Positions 33,855 through 42,819 of a DNA stretch of 64,000 nucleotides are shown piece by piece. The number at the start of each line of letters is the position of its first letter. Position 1 is the first letter of the stretch. Origin of the DNA: Thermophilibacter provencensis (lineage in GTDB: Bacteria; Actinomycetota; Coriobacteriia; Coriobacteriales; Atopobiaceae); NCBI RefSeq assembly GCF_030372065.1, contig NZ_JAUDEA010000009.1, positions 1 to 64,000 of the forward strand, read 5' to 3'. The position numbers and the translations under genes were made by a program. A model generated the notes under the pieces. It was not told the DNA's origin. It was given only the letters and a program-made list of their open reading frames with translations, and searched no databases.

Positions 33855-35171
33855 TCAGAGGCCTTGTCCATCGGAGGTTGCGCCATCTTGCGCCGTCGCG
33901 TCCGCAGGCTCGGAACCCTCGACGTTCTGCTCGACGGTTCCGGAGCTGGCCTCAGAGCCGTCCTGGCCCTGCTCGCCATCCGTGCCCTGCTCGCCATCCG
34001 TGCCCTGCTCCTCGTCCTGCTGCGGGTCTGCCTGGGTGGGCGCGTTGGCATCAAGGCCCTCGTTGAGGCCGTCAAACATGGAGCTGCCCTCCGCGGACTC
34101 CACGGTCTCTGAGTCGATGGTCCTCACGGACGGGTTGGAGACCACGCGCACGACGATGTAGAGCGCGGTGTCGGGGTACTTCTCCAGATACTCCGTGACG
34201 ATGCGCTCCTTCTCGGGGATGTCCGTCGCGGAGCCCAGGGAGACGGCCACGCCGTTGCTGAGCATGCACCAGATGTCCTCCGTTGAGGAGGCGGAGTAGC
34301 ACACGATCTTTGAGGAGAGCTCGTCAGAGAAGCCCTCGCGGAACTCAGAGACGCTCTGGAGGACCTCGTCGGTTGCCTGGGAGCCCGACTTGGGGTCAAC
34401 GGTCGAGGGAACGTCGGTGATGAGCAGGTATCCCTCCGCCTGAGCAAGAGCGAGCGCGGCATCATCCACGGACTGCCCCTCGGCAGCCTCGATCCTCGTG
34501 GGCTGAATCCACGTCCCGGCGTCTCCGAGATACCACGCAACGGAGCCCGACCCCATGACCACGAGCGAGTCCACGTGCTGCTCGGTGATGATGAGCTTGA
34601 GGGTGCCGGGGAAGATGCGCTCAAAGGAGACGGACGCGACCCACGGGTTCTTCTTGAGCGAGGCCTCAACCGCGGCGGTGTCCACGTTGAGGAGCGTGGA
34701 CCCAACGGGGACCTGCGCGAGGTTCTCGACGTCCTCCACGCTCACGTGCTCGGTGGGCTCGACCTCAACCGAGGTGATCTGGAACATGGACGAGTCGCGC
34801 AGCACAAAGTAGGCAACGAGCAGCACGAGCGCCACGGCAACGAGCGCGCCGGCACCGATGGCCAGGATGCGGAGGGCCTCGATGCGCTGATGGCGCTTGC
34901 GGCGGTCGCGCGAGGTCGCGGGGGCCTGCTGCGGCGACGCCGCGCCGCGGTGCGAGACGCGGCTGAGAAACGCCGGCGTTGAGCCGGAGCCGCCGCCCTT
35001 GCGCGGGGCGGGCGCCACCTTGGGCGCCGTCTTGGGCGCAACCTTGGCCGCAGCCTTTGCCGTGACCTTGCGCGCGGACGAGGAGGCCCCCGCCTCGCGC
35101 GCGGGGCGCGTGGGCTTGGAGGGTGTCGCCTTCTTGCGCGGCGTGGGCCGCCTGACCTCGTTACCTGCCAT
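33855..35171 (-). CDS. ftsQ: Cell division protein FtsQ (POTRA domain)
   Basis: A 438-aa bitopic membrane protein that joins the FtsBL part of the divisome. A long basic cytosolic N-terminus (Lys/Ala/Pro-rich) precedes one membrane helix at about residues 100-122. The POTRA domain begins MFQITSVEVEPTEHVSVEDVENLAQVPVGSTLLNVD and continues through NPWVASVSFERIFPGTLKLIITEQ. An unusual acidic tail of about 70 residues contains repeats of GEQGTD. The acidic C-terminal tail is outside the cell and is probably flexible. The reading frame ends 186 bp before ftsZ. Confidence 0.92.
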   Translation of the reverse strand: MAGNEVRRPTPRKKATPSKPTRPAREAGASSSARKVTAKAAAKVAPKTAPKVAPAPRKGGGSGSTPAFLSRVSHRGAASPQQAPATSRDRRKRHQRIEALRILAIGAGALVAVALVLLVAYFVLRDSSMFQITSVEVEPTEHVSVEDVENLAQVPVGSTLLNVDTAAVEASLKKNPWVASVSFERIFPGTLKLIITEQHVDSLVVMGSGSVAWYLGDAGTWIQPTRIEAAEGQSVDDAALALAQAEGYLLITDVPSTVDPKSGSQATDEVLQSVSEFREGFSDELSSKIVCYSASSTEDIWCMLSNGVAVSLGSATDIPEKERIVTEYLEKYPDTALYIVVRVVSNPSVRTIDSETVESAEGSSMFDGLNEGLDANAPTQADPQQDEEQGTDGEQGTDGEQGQDGSEASSGTVEQNVEGSEPADATAQDGATSDGQGL

Positions 35172-35180
35172 CGTGACCGC

Positions 35181-36092
35181 CTAGAACCCGAGGAGCTTGA
35201 CCTCGCAGGCGAGGTCGACCCCGTGGCGTTCGAGAACAGCGTCGTGCGCGCGGCGGATGAGGGCGACGACGTCCGCCGCCGTGGCCCCGCCGCGATTGAC
35301 GATGAAGTTGGCGTGCTCGGGAGAGATCTGCGCCGCGCCCTGCTCGGCCCCGGAGAGGCCGCAGGACTGGATGAGCAGGCCGGCGGAGCGCTCGGGCGGG
35401 TTGCGGAAGACCGAGCCGCAGCTGGGCTTCGAGAGCGGCTGGGCCTCCCTGCGGCGACGGAGGCGCTCCTCCATGTCTCGCGTGATGACGGCCGGGTCGC
35501 CGGGCTCCAGCTCGAGGGTCGCCTCGAGGATGATCTCGGAGGTGGGAAGCGAGGTGCGGCGATAGCCCCACTCGATCTCCCCGCCCGCGTAGCGGTGCAT
35601 GCCCTCGCCCGGGCGCAGGACCACGAGGTCGCGCACGCGGGGGCCGATCCACTCCCTGCGCGTGCCGGCGTCCATGGAGACGGCGCCGCCGAGCGTGCCG
35701 GGGATACCGACGCAGAACTCAAGACCCGAGAGGCCCGACTTCATGGCCTGGTTGACAACGCGGGCGAGCTGGGCGCCTCCGCCGGCGGTGATGGTGGCCT
35801 CCTCGGCGCAGACCGTCATGCGGGAAAACTCGCCGTCGAGAAGGACGACGCAGCCGTCATAGCCCTTGTCGGACACGAGCACGTTGGAGCCCTTGCCGAG
35901 AAGCACCCATTCGACGCCCTCCTGCGCCAGGACCTCAAGCGTCCTCTGGAGGGCGCCGTAGCTGTGCGCCACCACCACGAGGGCGGCCGGGCCGCCGATG
36001 CGGTAGCTCGTCCTGCGGGACAGCGGCTCGTCGCGCAGGACGTCCGCGTCAACCGCGCCGGAGAGGGTCATGTACGCGTTGGAAACGCTCAC
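35181..36092 (-). CDS. murB: UDP-N-acetylenolpyruvoylglucosamine reductase
   Basis: The FAD enzyme that makes UDP-MurNAc. The 303-aa chain has the FAD-binding stretches SYRIGGPAALVVVA and WVLLGKGSNVLVSDKGYDG, VGIPGTLGGAVSMDAG, and the catalytic Ser in PSCGSVFRNP. The length and lack of a type I insert place it in type II MurB. Its start overlaps the murC stop by 4 bp, so the two are coupled. It precedes ftsQ by 9 bp. Confidence 0.95.
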   Translation of the reverse strand: MSVSNAYMTLSGAVDADVLRDEPLSRRTSYRIGGPAALVVVAHSYGALQRTLEVLAQEGVEWVLLGKGSNVLVSDKGYDGCVVLLDGEFSRMTVCAEEATITAGGGAQLARVVNQAMKSGLSGLEFCVGIPGTLGGAVSMDAGTRREWIGPRVRDLVVLRPGEGMHRYAGGEIEWGYRRTSLPTSEIILEATLELEPGDPAVITRDMEERLRRRREAQPLSKPSCGSVFRNPPERSAGLLIQSCGLSGAEQGAAQISPEHANFIVNRGGATAADVVALIRRAHDAVLERHGVDLACEVKLLGF

Positions 36093-37501
36093 GACGCGCT
36101 CTCCTCGCGCTGGCGCATGGCCTCGATGAAGGCCGGTCCCATGCTCGTGACGTCGCCAGCTCCCTGGGTGATGAGCAGGTCGCCGGGGCGCACGAGCTCG
36201 CAGAGGTTCTCGATGAGGCGCTTGCGGTTGGGGACGTACGCCACATCCGTGACGTTGCCGGTGTGGCGGACCGCCTCGACCACGGTCTTGCCGGAGATGC
36301 CGGGGATGGGCATCTCGCCGGCGGAGAAGACGTCCATGACGCGCAGGACGTCGGCGCTGTCGAAGGCGTGGCCAAACTCGGTGGCGAGCGCCTGGGTGCG
36401 GCTGTAGCGGTGGGGCTGGAAGACGCAGATGACGCGCTTGAAGGGCAGGTCCTTCGCCGCGTCGAGCGTCACAGAGATCTCGGTGGGGTGATGGCCGTAA
36501 TCGTCCACCACGGTGACGCCCGCGACGTCGCCCACGTGCGTGAAGCGGCGGCGCGCACCCTTGAACTGGGAGAGCGCCGCGGCCGCGGCGTCAACGTCGA
36601 GGCCCAGGACGTCCGCCACGGCAATGGCGGCCGTCCCGTTTGCCATGTTGTGGCGGCCGGGGTTGGAGCTGATGGTCACGTGCACGCTCTTCTCGCCGCC
36701 TGGGAGGCGCACGGAGAAGTTGCTCGCGAGGGCATGGTGGCTGTCCTCGGGCAGGCACACGTAGTCGCAGGACTCGTCAAAGCCGTACGTCACCACGTGG
36801 CGCCCCGTGGAGCGCGCGAGCTCCACATAGTGCGCGACGTCGCCGTTGATGACGACCGTCCCCTCCTCGCCCACGAGGCCCATGAACGTGCAGAAGGTCC
36901 TCTCGATGTTCTCGAGCGTGCCGTAGTGGTCGAGGTGGTCCGCCTCGATGTTGGTGACCACCACCACGTTGGGGTTGAGGTAGAGGAAGGAGCCGTCGGA
37001 CTCGTCCGCCTCGCAGACGAAGTGCTCGCCGGAGCCGTTGCGACCGTTGGTGTCATAGCCCTCCACCACGCCGCCGATGAGGAAGGAGGGGTCGAGGCCC
37101 ATGCGGTCGAGCATCGTGGCCACCATCGAGGAGGTGGTCGTCTTGCCGTGCGTGCCGGCCACGGCGACGGTGCGCTGCGAGCCGGAGAGGTACGACAGCA
37201 TCTTGGCGCGGGGCCAGATGGGGATTCCCAGCTCGTGGGCGCGCACGACCTCGGGGTTGGTGTCGGGGATGGCGGTCGAGGTCACCACGACCTGCGGAGA
37301 GACCTCGTCAATGGTTGCGGCCTCGTGGCCCACGCGCACGGGGATGCCGGCGGCCTCGAGCTCGCGGACGTAGTGGGAGCTCTTGAGGTCGGAGCCGGTG
37401 ACGCAACAACCGCGCTCGTGGAGGACGAGGGCGATGCCGCTCATGCCCGCACCGCCGATGCCGATGAAGTGGGCGCTCGTCACGTTATCAAAGTCAGCCA
37501 T
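36089..37501 (-). CDS. murC: UDP-N-acetylmuramate--L-alanine ligase
   Basis: The 470-aa ligase adds the first amino acid to UDP-MurNAc. MurC signatures are AHFIGIGGAGMSGIA at the N-terminus, VAVAGTHGKTTTSSMVATML (P-loop), EADESDGSFLYLNPNVVVVTNIEADHLDHYG and DDYGHHPTEISVTL. It follows murG by 266 bp, a gap that contains a cluster of the recurring GAGAAGG motif and divides the dcw cluster into two transcription blocks. Confidence 0.96.
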   Translation of the reverse strand: MADFDNVTSAHFIGIGGAGMSGIALVLHERGCCVTGSDLKSSHYVRELEAAGIPVRVGHEAATIDEVSPQVVVTSTAIPDTNPEVVRAHELGIPIWPRAKMLSYLSGSQRTVAVAGTHGKTTTSSMVATMLDRMGLDPSFLIGGVVEGYDTNGRNGSGEHFVCEADESDGSFLYLNPNVVVVTNIEADHLDHYGTLENIERTFCTFMGLVGEEGTVVINGDVAHYVELARSTGRHVVTYGFDESCDYVCLPEDSHHALASNFSVRLPGGEKSVHVTISSNPGRHNMANGTAAIAVADVLGLDVDAAAAALSQFKGARRRFTHVGDVAGVTVVDDYGHHPTEISVTLDAAKDLPFKRVICVFQPHRYSRTQALATEFGHAFDSADVLRVMDVFSAGEMPIPGISGKTVVEAVRHTGNVTDVAYVPNRKRLIENLCELVRPGDLLITQGAGDVTSMGPAFIEAMRQREESAS

Positions 37502-37767
37502 GGATCCTGCCTTTGCCGTTGGGAAGGCGCGCGTCCTGCGCGCGACGCATAATCACTTTACTTTAGCCGAATACGGGGCCTCAACCAGAGAGGCGCGCAA
37601 GAATCCATCGGGCACGCATGGCGCAGCGTGCTTTTGGGGACGCGGACCGACGGTTCTTCTCGCCAAAGCGTCGGGAAGGGTCCCCGCAAGCGGGGGCGGG
37701 GACGCAAGGCGACGGAATGTGCGACAAGAACGTCGAGAAGGGTCCCCGCGGCGAGAAGGACCCGGCG
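37502..37767. other. Motif-rich gap between murG and murC
   Basis: No gene is seen. The gap holds GTTCTTCTCG (37653), TCGGGAAGGGTCC (37667-37679), a GTCCCCGC/GCGGGGAC inverted pair near 37675-37705, TCGAGAAGGGTCC (about 37734-37746) and CGAGAAGGAC (37752). The short palindrome GCGCGCGTCCTGCGCGCG lies near 37528-37545. A promoter for murC is expected in it, but no clear hexamers are visible. Confidence 0.5.
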
Positions 37768-38895
37768 CTAGCCGCGCGCGGCGAGCTCCACCTGGTCCGC
37801 GAGGGCGGCCGCGGCGCTCTGCTGGCCGAGCCCGCGGGCGGCCTCGCGCATGGCGGCGCGGCGGGCGGGGTCGTCCACCAGGCCGAGCAGCTCCTCGGTG
37901 AAGACCGGCTCGTCGATCTTGTCGTCCGAGACGAGCGCCGCGGCGCCGGCGTCCACAAGGTAGCGGGCGTTGGTGGTCTGGTGGTCGGCCGTGGCGAAGG
38001 GGTACGGCACGAGCAGGCTCGGAATCGCAAGGGCGGCAATCTCCGCGATGGAGGAGGCGCCGGCACGCGAAAGCACGAGGTCAGCCGCGGCGAGGGCCTG
38101 GCCCATGTTGGAGATGTAGGGCATGACGCGCCAGCGCAGCTGCTCGGCGGGCGTGAGGGCGAGGGCGGAGACGGTCTCGTCAAAGCCGTCGGCGCCCGTG
38201 GAGTGCACCACGACGAGGCCCTCGCGGGAGAGCAGCTCGTCCTTGAGGCGGGTGACGCCCTGGTTGATGTGGGCGGCGCCGAGAGATCCGCCAAAGACCA
38301 GCAGCATAGTCTCCTCGGGCTCCACGCCAAAGGCGGCGCGGCCCTCCTCGCGGCTCGCGCTCACGACGCTCCTGCGGACGGGGTTGCCGGTGAGCACCAC
38401 GCTCGGGGACGTCCTCCCCTCGCGCTCAAAGACCTCGCGCGCCGCGGGAACCGAGATGCACACCGTCGCCGCATGCGGTGCGAGCGCCTTGTTGGCAAGG
38501 CCGGGCACGGAGTTCTGCTCGTGGAGCACGTAGGGCACGTGCAGGCGATGGCAGCAGTTGAGAAGGGCCATCTCCACGTAGGCGCCAAAGCCCACGGCAA
38601 CGTCCGGGGCGCCCGTGGCGGAGAAGCGCCGCGCGATCTGCCCCTGGGCGCGGCGCATGCGGTAGAGCGAGCTGGCGAGCGTCCAGGGACGCGAGCGGTC
38701 AAAGCCGGAGACTACCACCGGGACGAGCTCAAAGCCCGCCTCGGGAACGAGCCTGCCCTCAAGCTTGCTCGTCTGGCCAAAGAACGTCACGTGATGGCCG
38801 CGGTCGCGCAGCTCCTCCGCCAGCGCGAGGGCGGGGTTGATGTGACCCGCCGTTCCGCCCGCCGCGATGGCAACCTCAAGCCTCTTCCCGCCCAT
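37768..38895 (-). CDS. murG: UDP-GlcNAc:undecaprenyl-P-P-MurNAc-pentapeptide GlcNAc transferase
   Basis: The membrane-bound glycosyltransferase that turns lipid I into lipid II. The 375-aa chain begins EVAIAAGGTAGHINPALALAEEL, the first Gly-rich loop. A second Gly-rich motif (VFGGSLGAAHINQGV) and the acceptor-side segment LSRAGASSIAEIAALAIPSLLVPYP are typical of GT28 proteins. It starts 3 bp after the ftsW stop. Confidence 0.96.
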   Translation of the reverse strand: MGGKRLEVAIAAGGTAGHINPALALAEELRDRGHHVTFFGQTSKLEGRLVPEAGFELVPVVVSGFDRSRPWTLASSLYRMRRAQGQIARRFSATGAPDVAVGFGAYVEMALLNCCHRLHVPYVLHEQNSVPGLANKALAPHAATVCISVPAAREVFEREGRTSPSVVLTGNPVRRSVVSASREEGRAAFGVEPEETMLLVFGGSLGAAHINQGVTRLKDELLSREGLVVVHSTGADGFDETVSALALTPAEQLRWRVMPYISNMGQALAAADLVLSRAGASSIAEIAALAIPSLLVPYPFATADHQTTNARYLVDAGAAALVSDDKIDEPVFTEELLGLVDDPARRAAMREAARGLGQQSAAAALADQVELAARG

Positions 38896-38898
38896 AAG

Positions 38899-40362
38899 CT
38901 ATCTCCCTCGTCGTGTTCCCCATGTGTCCCGGGACCCGCCGCGAGCGCCGCGCAGGCGGTCGGTTGGGCTGGGCCCGAGGTTGATCCTTCGCTGCGTCCC
39001 GCCCGCGCGGCTGGCACCGGAAACGCCGCGGGCGTTGCGGACGGTCTTGGCGCCCTTGCCGCTCGACGCGCGCGGGGAGCTCGCCCCGCCCTCAACGACG
39101 GTGAGGCCGCGGCCGCCGCGGGGACGCCCGTCGTCACCCTCGACCTGCCACGAGCGGCGGGCGCTGTCGTGCGTGGTCTCCGGCAGGCTCGAGTGGAGCG
39201 AGACGGAGGCGATGAGCCCCACGAGCATCATGCTCGCGATGATCGAGGAGCCGCCGTAGCTCACAAAGGGGATGGGCTTGCCGGAGAGCGGGAAGAGCCC
39301 CAGGACGCCGCAGACGTTGAGCAGCAGCTGCACGATCACGATGCTCGTGCAGCCCGCGGCGATGAGCCTGCCGCAGAGGTCCGGCGCGTAGCGCGCGATC
39401 TGGAAGCCCGCCCACAGGAAGACGGCAAAGCCCGCGAGCAGACCGATCGTCCCCACAAGGCCGCACTCCTCGCCGATGATGGCAAAGATGAAGTCGTTGT
39501 GGGCCATGGGCAGGTAGGAGTACTTCTGCCTGGAGAAGCCCAGGCCCACGCCAAAGAGGCCGCCCGAGCCAAAGGCATAGAAGCCCTGGATGAGCTGGTA
39601 GCCGGTGCCGTAGGGGTCCTGCCAGGGATCGAGCATCGTGAGGAGGCGCTGGCGGGAGTAGTCGTCCTTGAGCGAGAGGGCCAGGAAGGCGAGCGCGCCG
39701 CCCACGAGCACGATGGCGAGAAACCCCCTGGGCATGCCCGCGAGGTACCCCATCACCACGAGCGTGAGGCACAGAACCATCGTGGTGCCCTTGTCGGGCT
39801 GGATGAGGATGAGCAGGATGGGCACGCCCACGCCGGCCACGAGCAGCTTGATGAAGGTGGACCAGTCGATGGAGCCCTCCTCGTAGTAGCGCTCGGCGAT
39901 GTCTGCCGCCGTGAAGATGACGGTGATCTTGGCAAACTCCGAGGGCTGCAGGTCAAAGAAGCCGAGGTTGATCCAGCGCGTGGCGCCCATGTCGTTATCC
40001 GTGCCGAGGGCAATGACGGCAAGGAGCATGAGCGCGGTGACGGCCCAGATGGGCAGAAGGAGGCTCTTTGCCCAGAGCCGGTAGTCGCTCTTCGCGAGAA
40101 CCACGGCGGCAATCGCGCCCACCAGGAGGAACATCAGCTGGCGCTTGAGGTAGTAGGCGGCGTCACCGGTGGAGTTGAGCGCCGAGACGGACGAGGCGGA
40201 GTAGACCATGAGCACGCCAAACGCCGCGAGAATGCCCACGACGGCAAACAGCACGAGCCGCGGGCGCATGAAGCGCTCGGGCACGCCGAAGATCGTGCGC
40301 TCCTCGCGCGAGCCGCCGCGCGAGCGGCGCTGCGCCGTCTTTGTCCGAGAGAGGGCCGCCAC
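38899..40362 (-). CDS. ftsW: SEDS glycosyltransferase FtsW
   Basis: A 487-aa membrane protein with about ten helices that polymerises lipid II at the septum with its cognate PBP2-type transpeptidase. SEDS signatures are MVYSASSVSAL, GATRWINLGFFDLQPSEFAKI, QPDKGTTMVL, AHNDFIFAIIGEECGLVG and GKPIPFVSYGGSSIIASM. A long Arg/Gly-rich C-terminal cytosolic tail of about 90 residues is unusual and may mediate protein contacts. It lies in normal order between murD and murG and 2 bp downstream of murD. Confidence 0.95.
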   Translation of the reverse strand: MAALSRTKTAQRRSRGGSREERTIFGVPERFMRPRLVLFAVVGILAAFGVLMVYSASSVSALNSTGDAAYYLKRQLMFLLVGAIAAVVLAKSDYRLWAKSLLLPIWAVTALMLLAVIALGTDNDMGATRWINLGFFDLQPSEFAKITVIFTAADIAERYYEEGSIDWSTFIKLLVAGVGVPILLILIQPDKGTTMVLCLTLVVMGYLAGMPRGFLAIVLVGGALAFLALSLKDDYSRQRLLTMLDPWQDPYGTGYQLIQGFYAFGSGGLFGVGLGFSRQKYSYLPMAHNDFIFAIIGEECGLVGTIGLLAGFAVFLWAGFQIARYAPDLCGRLIAAGCTSIVIVQLLLNVCGVLGLFPLSGKPIPFVSYGGSSIIASMMLVGLIASVSLHSSLPETTHDSARRSWQVEGDDGRPRGGRGLTVVEGGASSPRASSGKGAKTVRNARGVSGASRAGGTQRRINLGPSPTDRLRGARGGSRDTWGTRRGR

Positions 40363-40364
40363 GG

Positions 40365-41774
40365 CTAGACCTCCCCGTCAGCGAGCTCGCGCACGAGCGC
40401 CTTGAAGAGGCGCCCGCGCTCGCCCATGTTGTTGAACTCGTCAAACGATGAGCAGGCGGGCGAGAGCAGCACGGTGTCGCCGGGGCGCGCCGCGCGGACG
40501 GCAACGCCAAAGGCATCGCGCAGGTGCTCCGCGCGCAGGACCTCGAGGTCCCTCTCGCCGCGGGCGGACTCGAGCGCGCGGGCAATGCGCTCCCCCGCCT
40601 CGCCAAAGCACACGGCGACGCGGCAGCGCTCGCACACGGCCTCGGCAAGCGAGGAGAGGTCGGTCATCTTGTCGTGCCCGCCGAGCAGGACCACGATGGT
40701 CCCCGCGTCAAAGGCCGTGAGGGCCTTCTCCACGGAGTCCGTGTTGGTGGCCTTGGAGTCGTTGACAAAGCGCACGCCGCCGACCTCGCCGGCAGGCTCG
40801 ATGCGATGCTCGATGGGCGAGAAGGAGGAAAGGCCCCGGCTCACGTCGGGCGCGGCCGTGCCGAGCTCGAGCGCAACCGCGGAGGCGGCGAGCGCGTTCT
40901 CGGCGTTGTGCAGGCCAAAGATCTTGAGCTCGGAGGCAGGCAGCAGCGCTGTCTCCGCGCCGTCAAGGCGGACGACGAGCTCGCCGCCGCGCAGGAAGGC
41001 GGCGCAGGGGCCCTCGGGCTCCCCATGCACGGAGAGGCGGCAGACGCGCAGGCCGCGCCCCTCGGCGCGCTCGGCCATGGCGCGGCAGTACTCGTCGTCC
41101 ACGGAGACGACGGCAAGGTCGCCCTGCCCCAGGTTCTCGAGCGCGCGCTCCTTGGCCGCGGCGTAGGCCTCCATCGTGCCGTGCCACTCCAGGTGATCCG
41201 GCGTGACGTTCAAGATCACCGAGACGCGCGGGTGCAGAAGGCGCGTGGTGGCAAGCTGGAAGCTCGAGAGCTCGGCCACGAACCAGCCCCCCTCGGGGCG
41301 GGACGCAACCTCGTCGGTGACGAGCGTGCCGATGTTGCCCACGGACTCCGCGGCAAACCCGCCCTCGCGGAGCAGGTGCGTGGTGAGCGAGGTGGTCGTG
41401 GTCTTGCCGTTGGTGCCGGTGATGACCACCCAGCGCTCCGGGCTCTCGCGGAAGGCAAACTCCGGCTCGCCGATGATCTCTGACGAGCGGGCGGCGGCAG
41501 CGCGGAAGAACGCGGAGGACTCGGGGATGCCGGGGGACGCCACGGCGAGGTCATAGCTCCCGCGCACGTCCTCGGTGCCGCACACCACCCTCACGCCCGC
41601 CTCCTCGAGCTCGCGGGTCTTCTCGCCGGGGGCGGACGAGGCGCCGCCGTAGAGCGTGACGGAGTCCACGCGGGTGCCCAGAAGGGCGGCGAGGTGGCGC
41701 GCGACGGACTCGCCGGTGCGGCCGAGCCCGAGCACGAGGACGTTTCCGAGATGGGCGCTTGAAGCCGTGGTCAT
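40365..41774 (-). CDS. murD: UDP-N-acetylmuramoyl-L-alanine--D-glutamate ligase
   Basis: The 469-aa Mur ligase adds D-Glu. ATG 41774 after AGGAAAGTGA is chosen over a longer frame. NVLVLGLGRTGESVARHL, WVVITGTNGKTTTTSL (P-loop), FVAELSSFQL, LNVTPDHLEWHG, HNAENALAA, HRIEPAGEVGGVRFVNDSKATNTDS and LLSPACSSFDEFNNMGERG are family features. The order mraY-murD-ftsW is canonical. Confidence 0.96.
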   Translation of the reverse strand: MTTASSAHLGNVLVLGLGRTGESVARHLAALLGTRVDSVTLYGGASSAPGEKTRELEEAGVRVVCGTEDVRGSYDLAVASPGIPESSAFFRAAAARSSEIIGEPEFAFRESPERWVVITGTNGKTTTTSLTTHLLREGGFAAESVGNIGTLVTDEVASRPEGGWFVAELSSFQLATTRLLHPRVSVILNVTPDHLEWHGTMEAYAAAKERALENLGQGDLAVVSVDDEYCRAMAERAEGRGLRVCRLSVHGEPEGPCAAFLRGGELVVRLDGAETALLPASELKIFGLHNAENALAASAVALELGTAAPDVSRGLSSFSPIEHRIEPAGEVGGVRFVNDSKATNTDSVEKALTAFDAGTIVVLLGGHDKMTDLSSLAEAVCERCRVAVCFGEAGERIARALESARGERDLEVLRAEHLRDAFGVAVRAARPGDTVLLSPACSSFDEFNNMGERGRLFKALVRELADGEV

Positions 41775-41787
41775 TCTCGTCACTTTC

Positions 41788-42819
41788 CTATCCAAGCTGG
41801 AAGTAGAGGGCAAAGCCGAGCGCCGCAAAGGCGGCGGAGACGATCCAGAAGCGAATGACGACCTTGGTCTCGGCCCAGCCCTTCTTCTCAAAGTGGTGGT
41901 GGATGGGCGCCATGAGGAAGACGCGCTTGCCCGTGAGCTTGAAGCTCGCAACCTGGATCATCACCGAGAGCGCCTCGGCGATGAAGAGGCCGCCCATGAT
42001 GAGGGAGGTGACCTCGGTCTTGGTGAGGACGGCGAGCGCGGCAAAGGCGGCGCCGAGGGCAAGCGAGCCGGTGTCGCCCATGAAGATGGTGGCGGGGTAG
42101 CAGTTGTGCCAGAGGAAGCCCACGCAGGCGCCGGCGATGGCACCGGCAAAGATGGCGAGGTCGAGCTCGTTGTAGCGGAAGGCGACCATGGCCATGACGA
42201 GCATGACCACCATCGTGCAGCCGCCCGCGAGGCCGTCGAGGCCGTCGGTGAGGTTGACGGCGTTGGAGAGGCCCGCCATGAGCAGGAAGACAAAGACGAC
42301 GTAGAGCCACGGCACGCTCACCGGGGTGTCGCCGAGCGAGAAGGTGGTGGTGAGCACGCCGAGGTCGATGGAGAGGCCGCCCGGGAAGCGCACCGCCGGG
42401 GCCACGCCGCAGACGTTGACCGCAATGAGGCAAAACGAGACGGAGATGAGGATGAGGCCCGCCATCTTCTGCGAGGGCGTGAGGCCGAGCGAGCGGCCGT
42501 GCGCCACGGACTCGATGTCGTCGAGCAGGCCGAGCGAGCCCGTGAGCAGCGTCACGGCCACGGCAAGGATGAGGCCGGGCGTCCACTGGGCGATGAGCGC
42601 CGTGGAGACGAGCACGCCCACGAGGATGATGAGGCCGCCCATGGTGGGCGTGCCCTGCTTGACGAGGTGGCGCTGCGGGCCGTCCGCGCGAATCTGCTGG
42701 CCCACGCCCTCGTGGCGCATGAGCCTGATGAAGAGCGGCATGAGGAGGCCCGTCACGAGGGCGGCAATGCCCACGGCGAGAAACACCTGGTAGGTGGGAT
42801 AGGCGGGATTTCCGATCAT
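41788..42819 (-). CDS. mraY: Phospho-N-acetylmuramoyl-pentapeptide transferase
   Basis: The 343-aa integral membrane enzyme makes lipid I from UDP-MurNAc-pentapeptide and undecaprenyl phosphate. It has about ten membrane segments and the conserved Asp-rich stretches KQGTPTMGGLIILVG, LDDIESV, GLSNAVNLTDGLDGLAGG, FMGDTGSLALGAA and the terminal MAPIHHHFEKKGWAETKVVIRFW. Its start overlaps the murF stop by 4 bp. Confidence 0.97.
   Translation of the reverse strand: MIGNPAYPTYQVFLAVGIAALVTGLLMPLFIRLMRHEGVGQQIRADGPQRHLVKQGTPTMGGLIILVGVLVSTALIAQWTPGLILAVAVTLLTGSLGLLDDIESVAHGRSLGLTPSQKMAGLILISVSFCLIAVNVCGVAPAVRFPGGLSIDLGVLTTTFSLGDTPVSVPWLYVVFVFLLMAGLSNAVNLTDGLDGLAGGCTMVVMLVMAMVAFRYNELDLAIFAGAIAGACVGFLWHNCYPATIFMGDTGSLALGAAFAALAVLTKTEVTSLIMGGLFIAEALSVMIQVASFKLTGKRVFLMAPIHHHFEKKGWAETKVVIRFWIVSAAFAALGFALYFQLG

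Noticed and set aside
37618-40368. 916-codon plus-strand frame across murG and ftsW
   Set aside because: Antisense of two conserved genes, with no ribosome site or domain.
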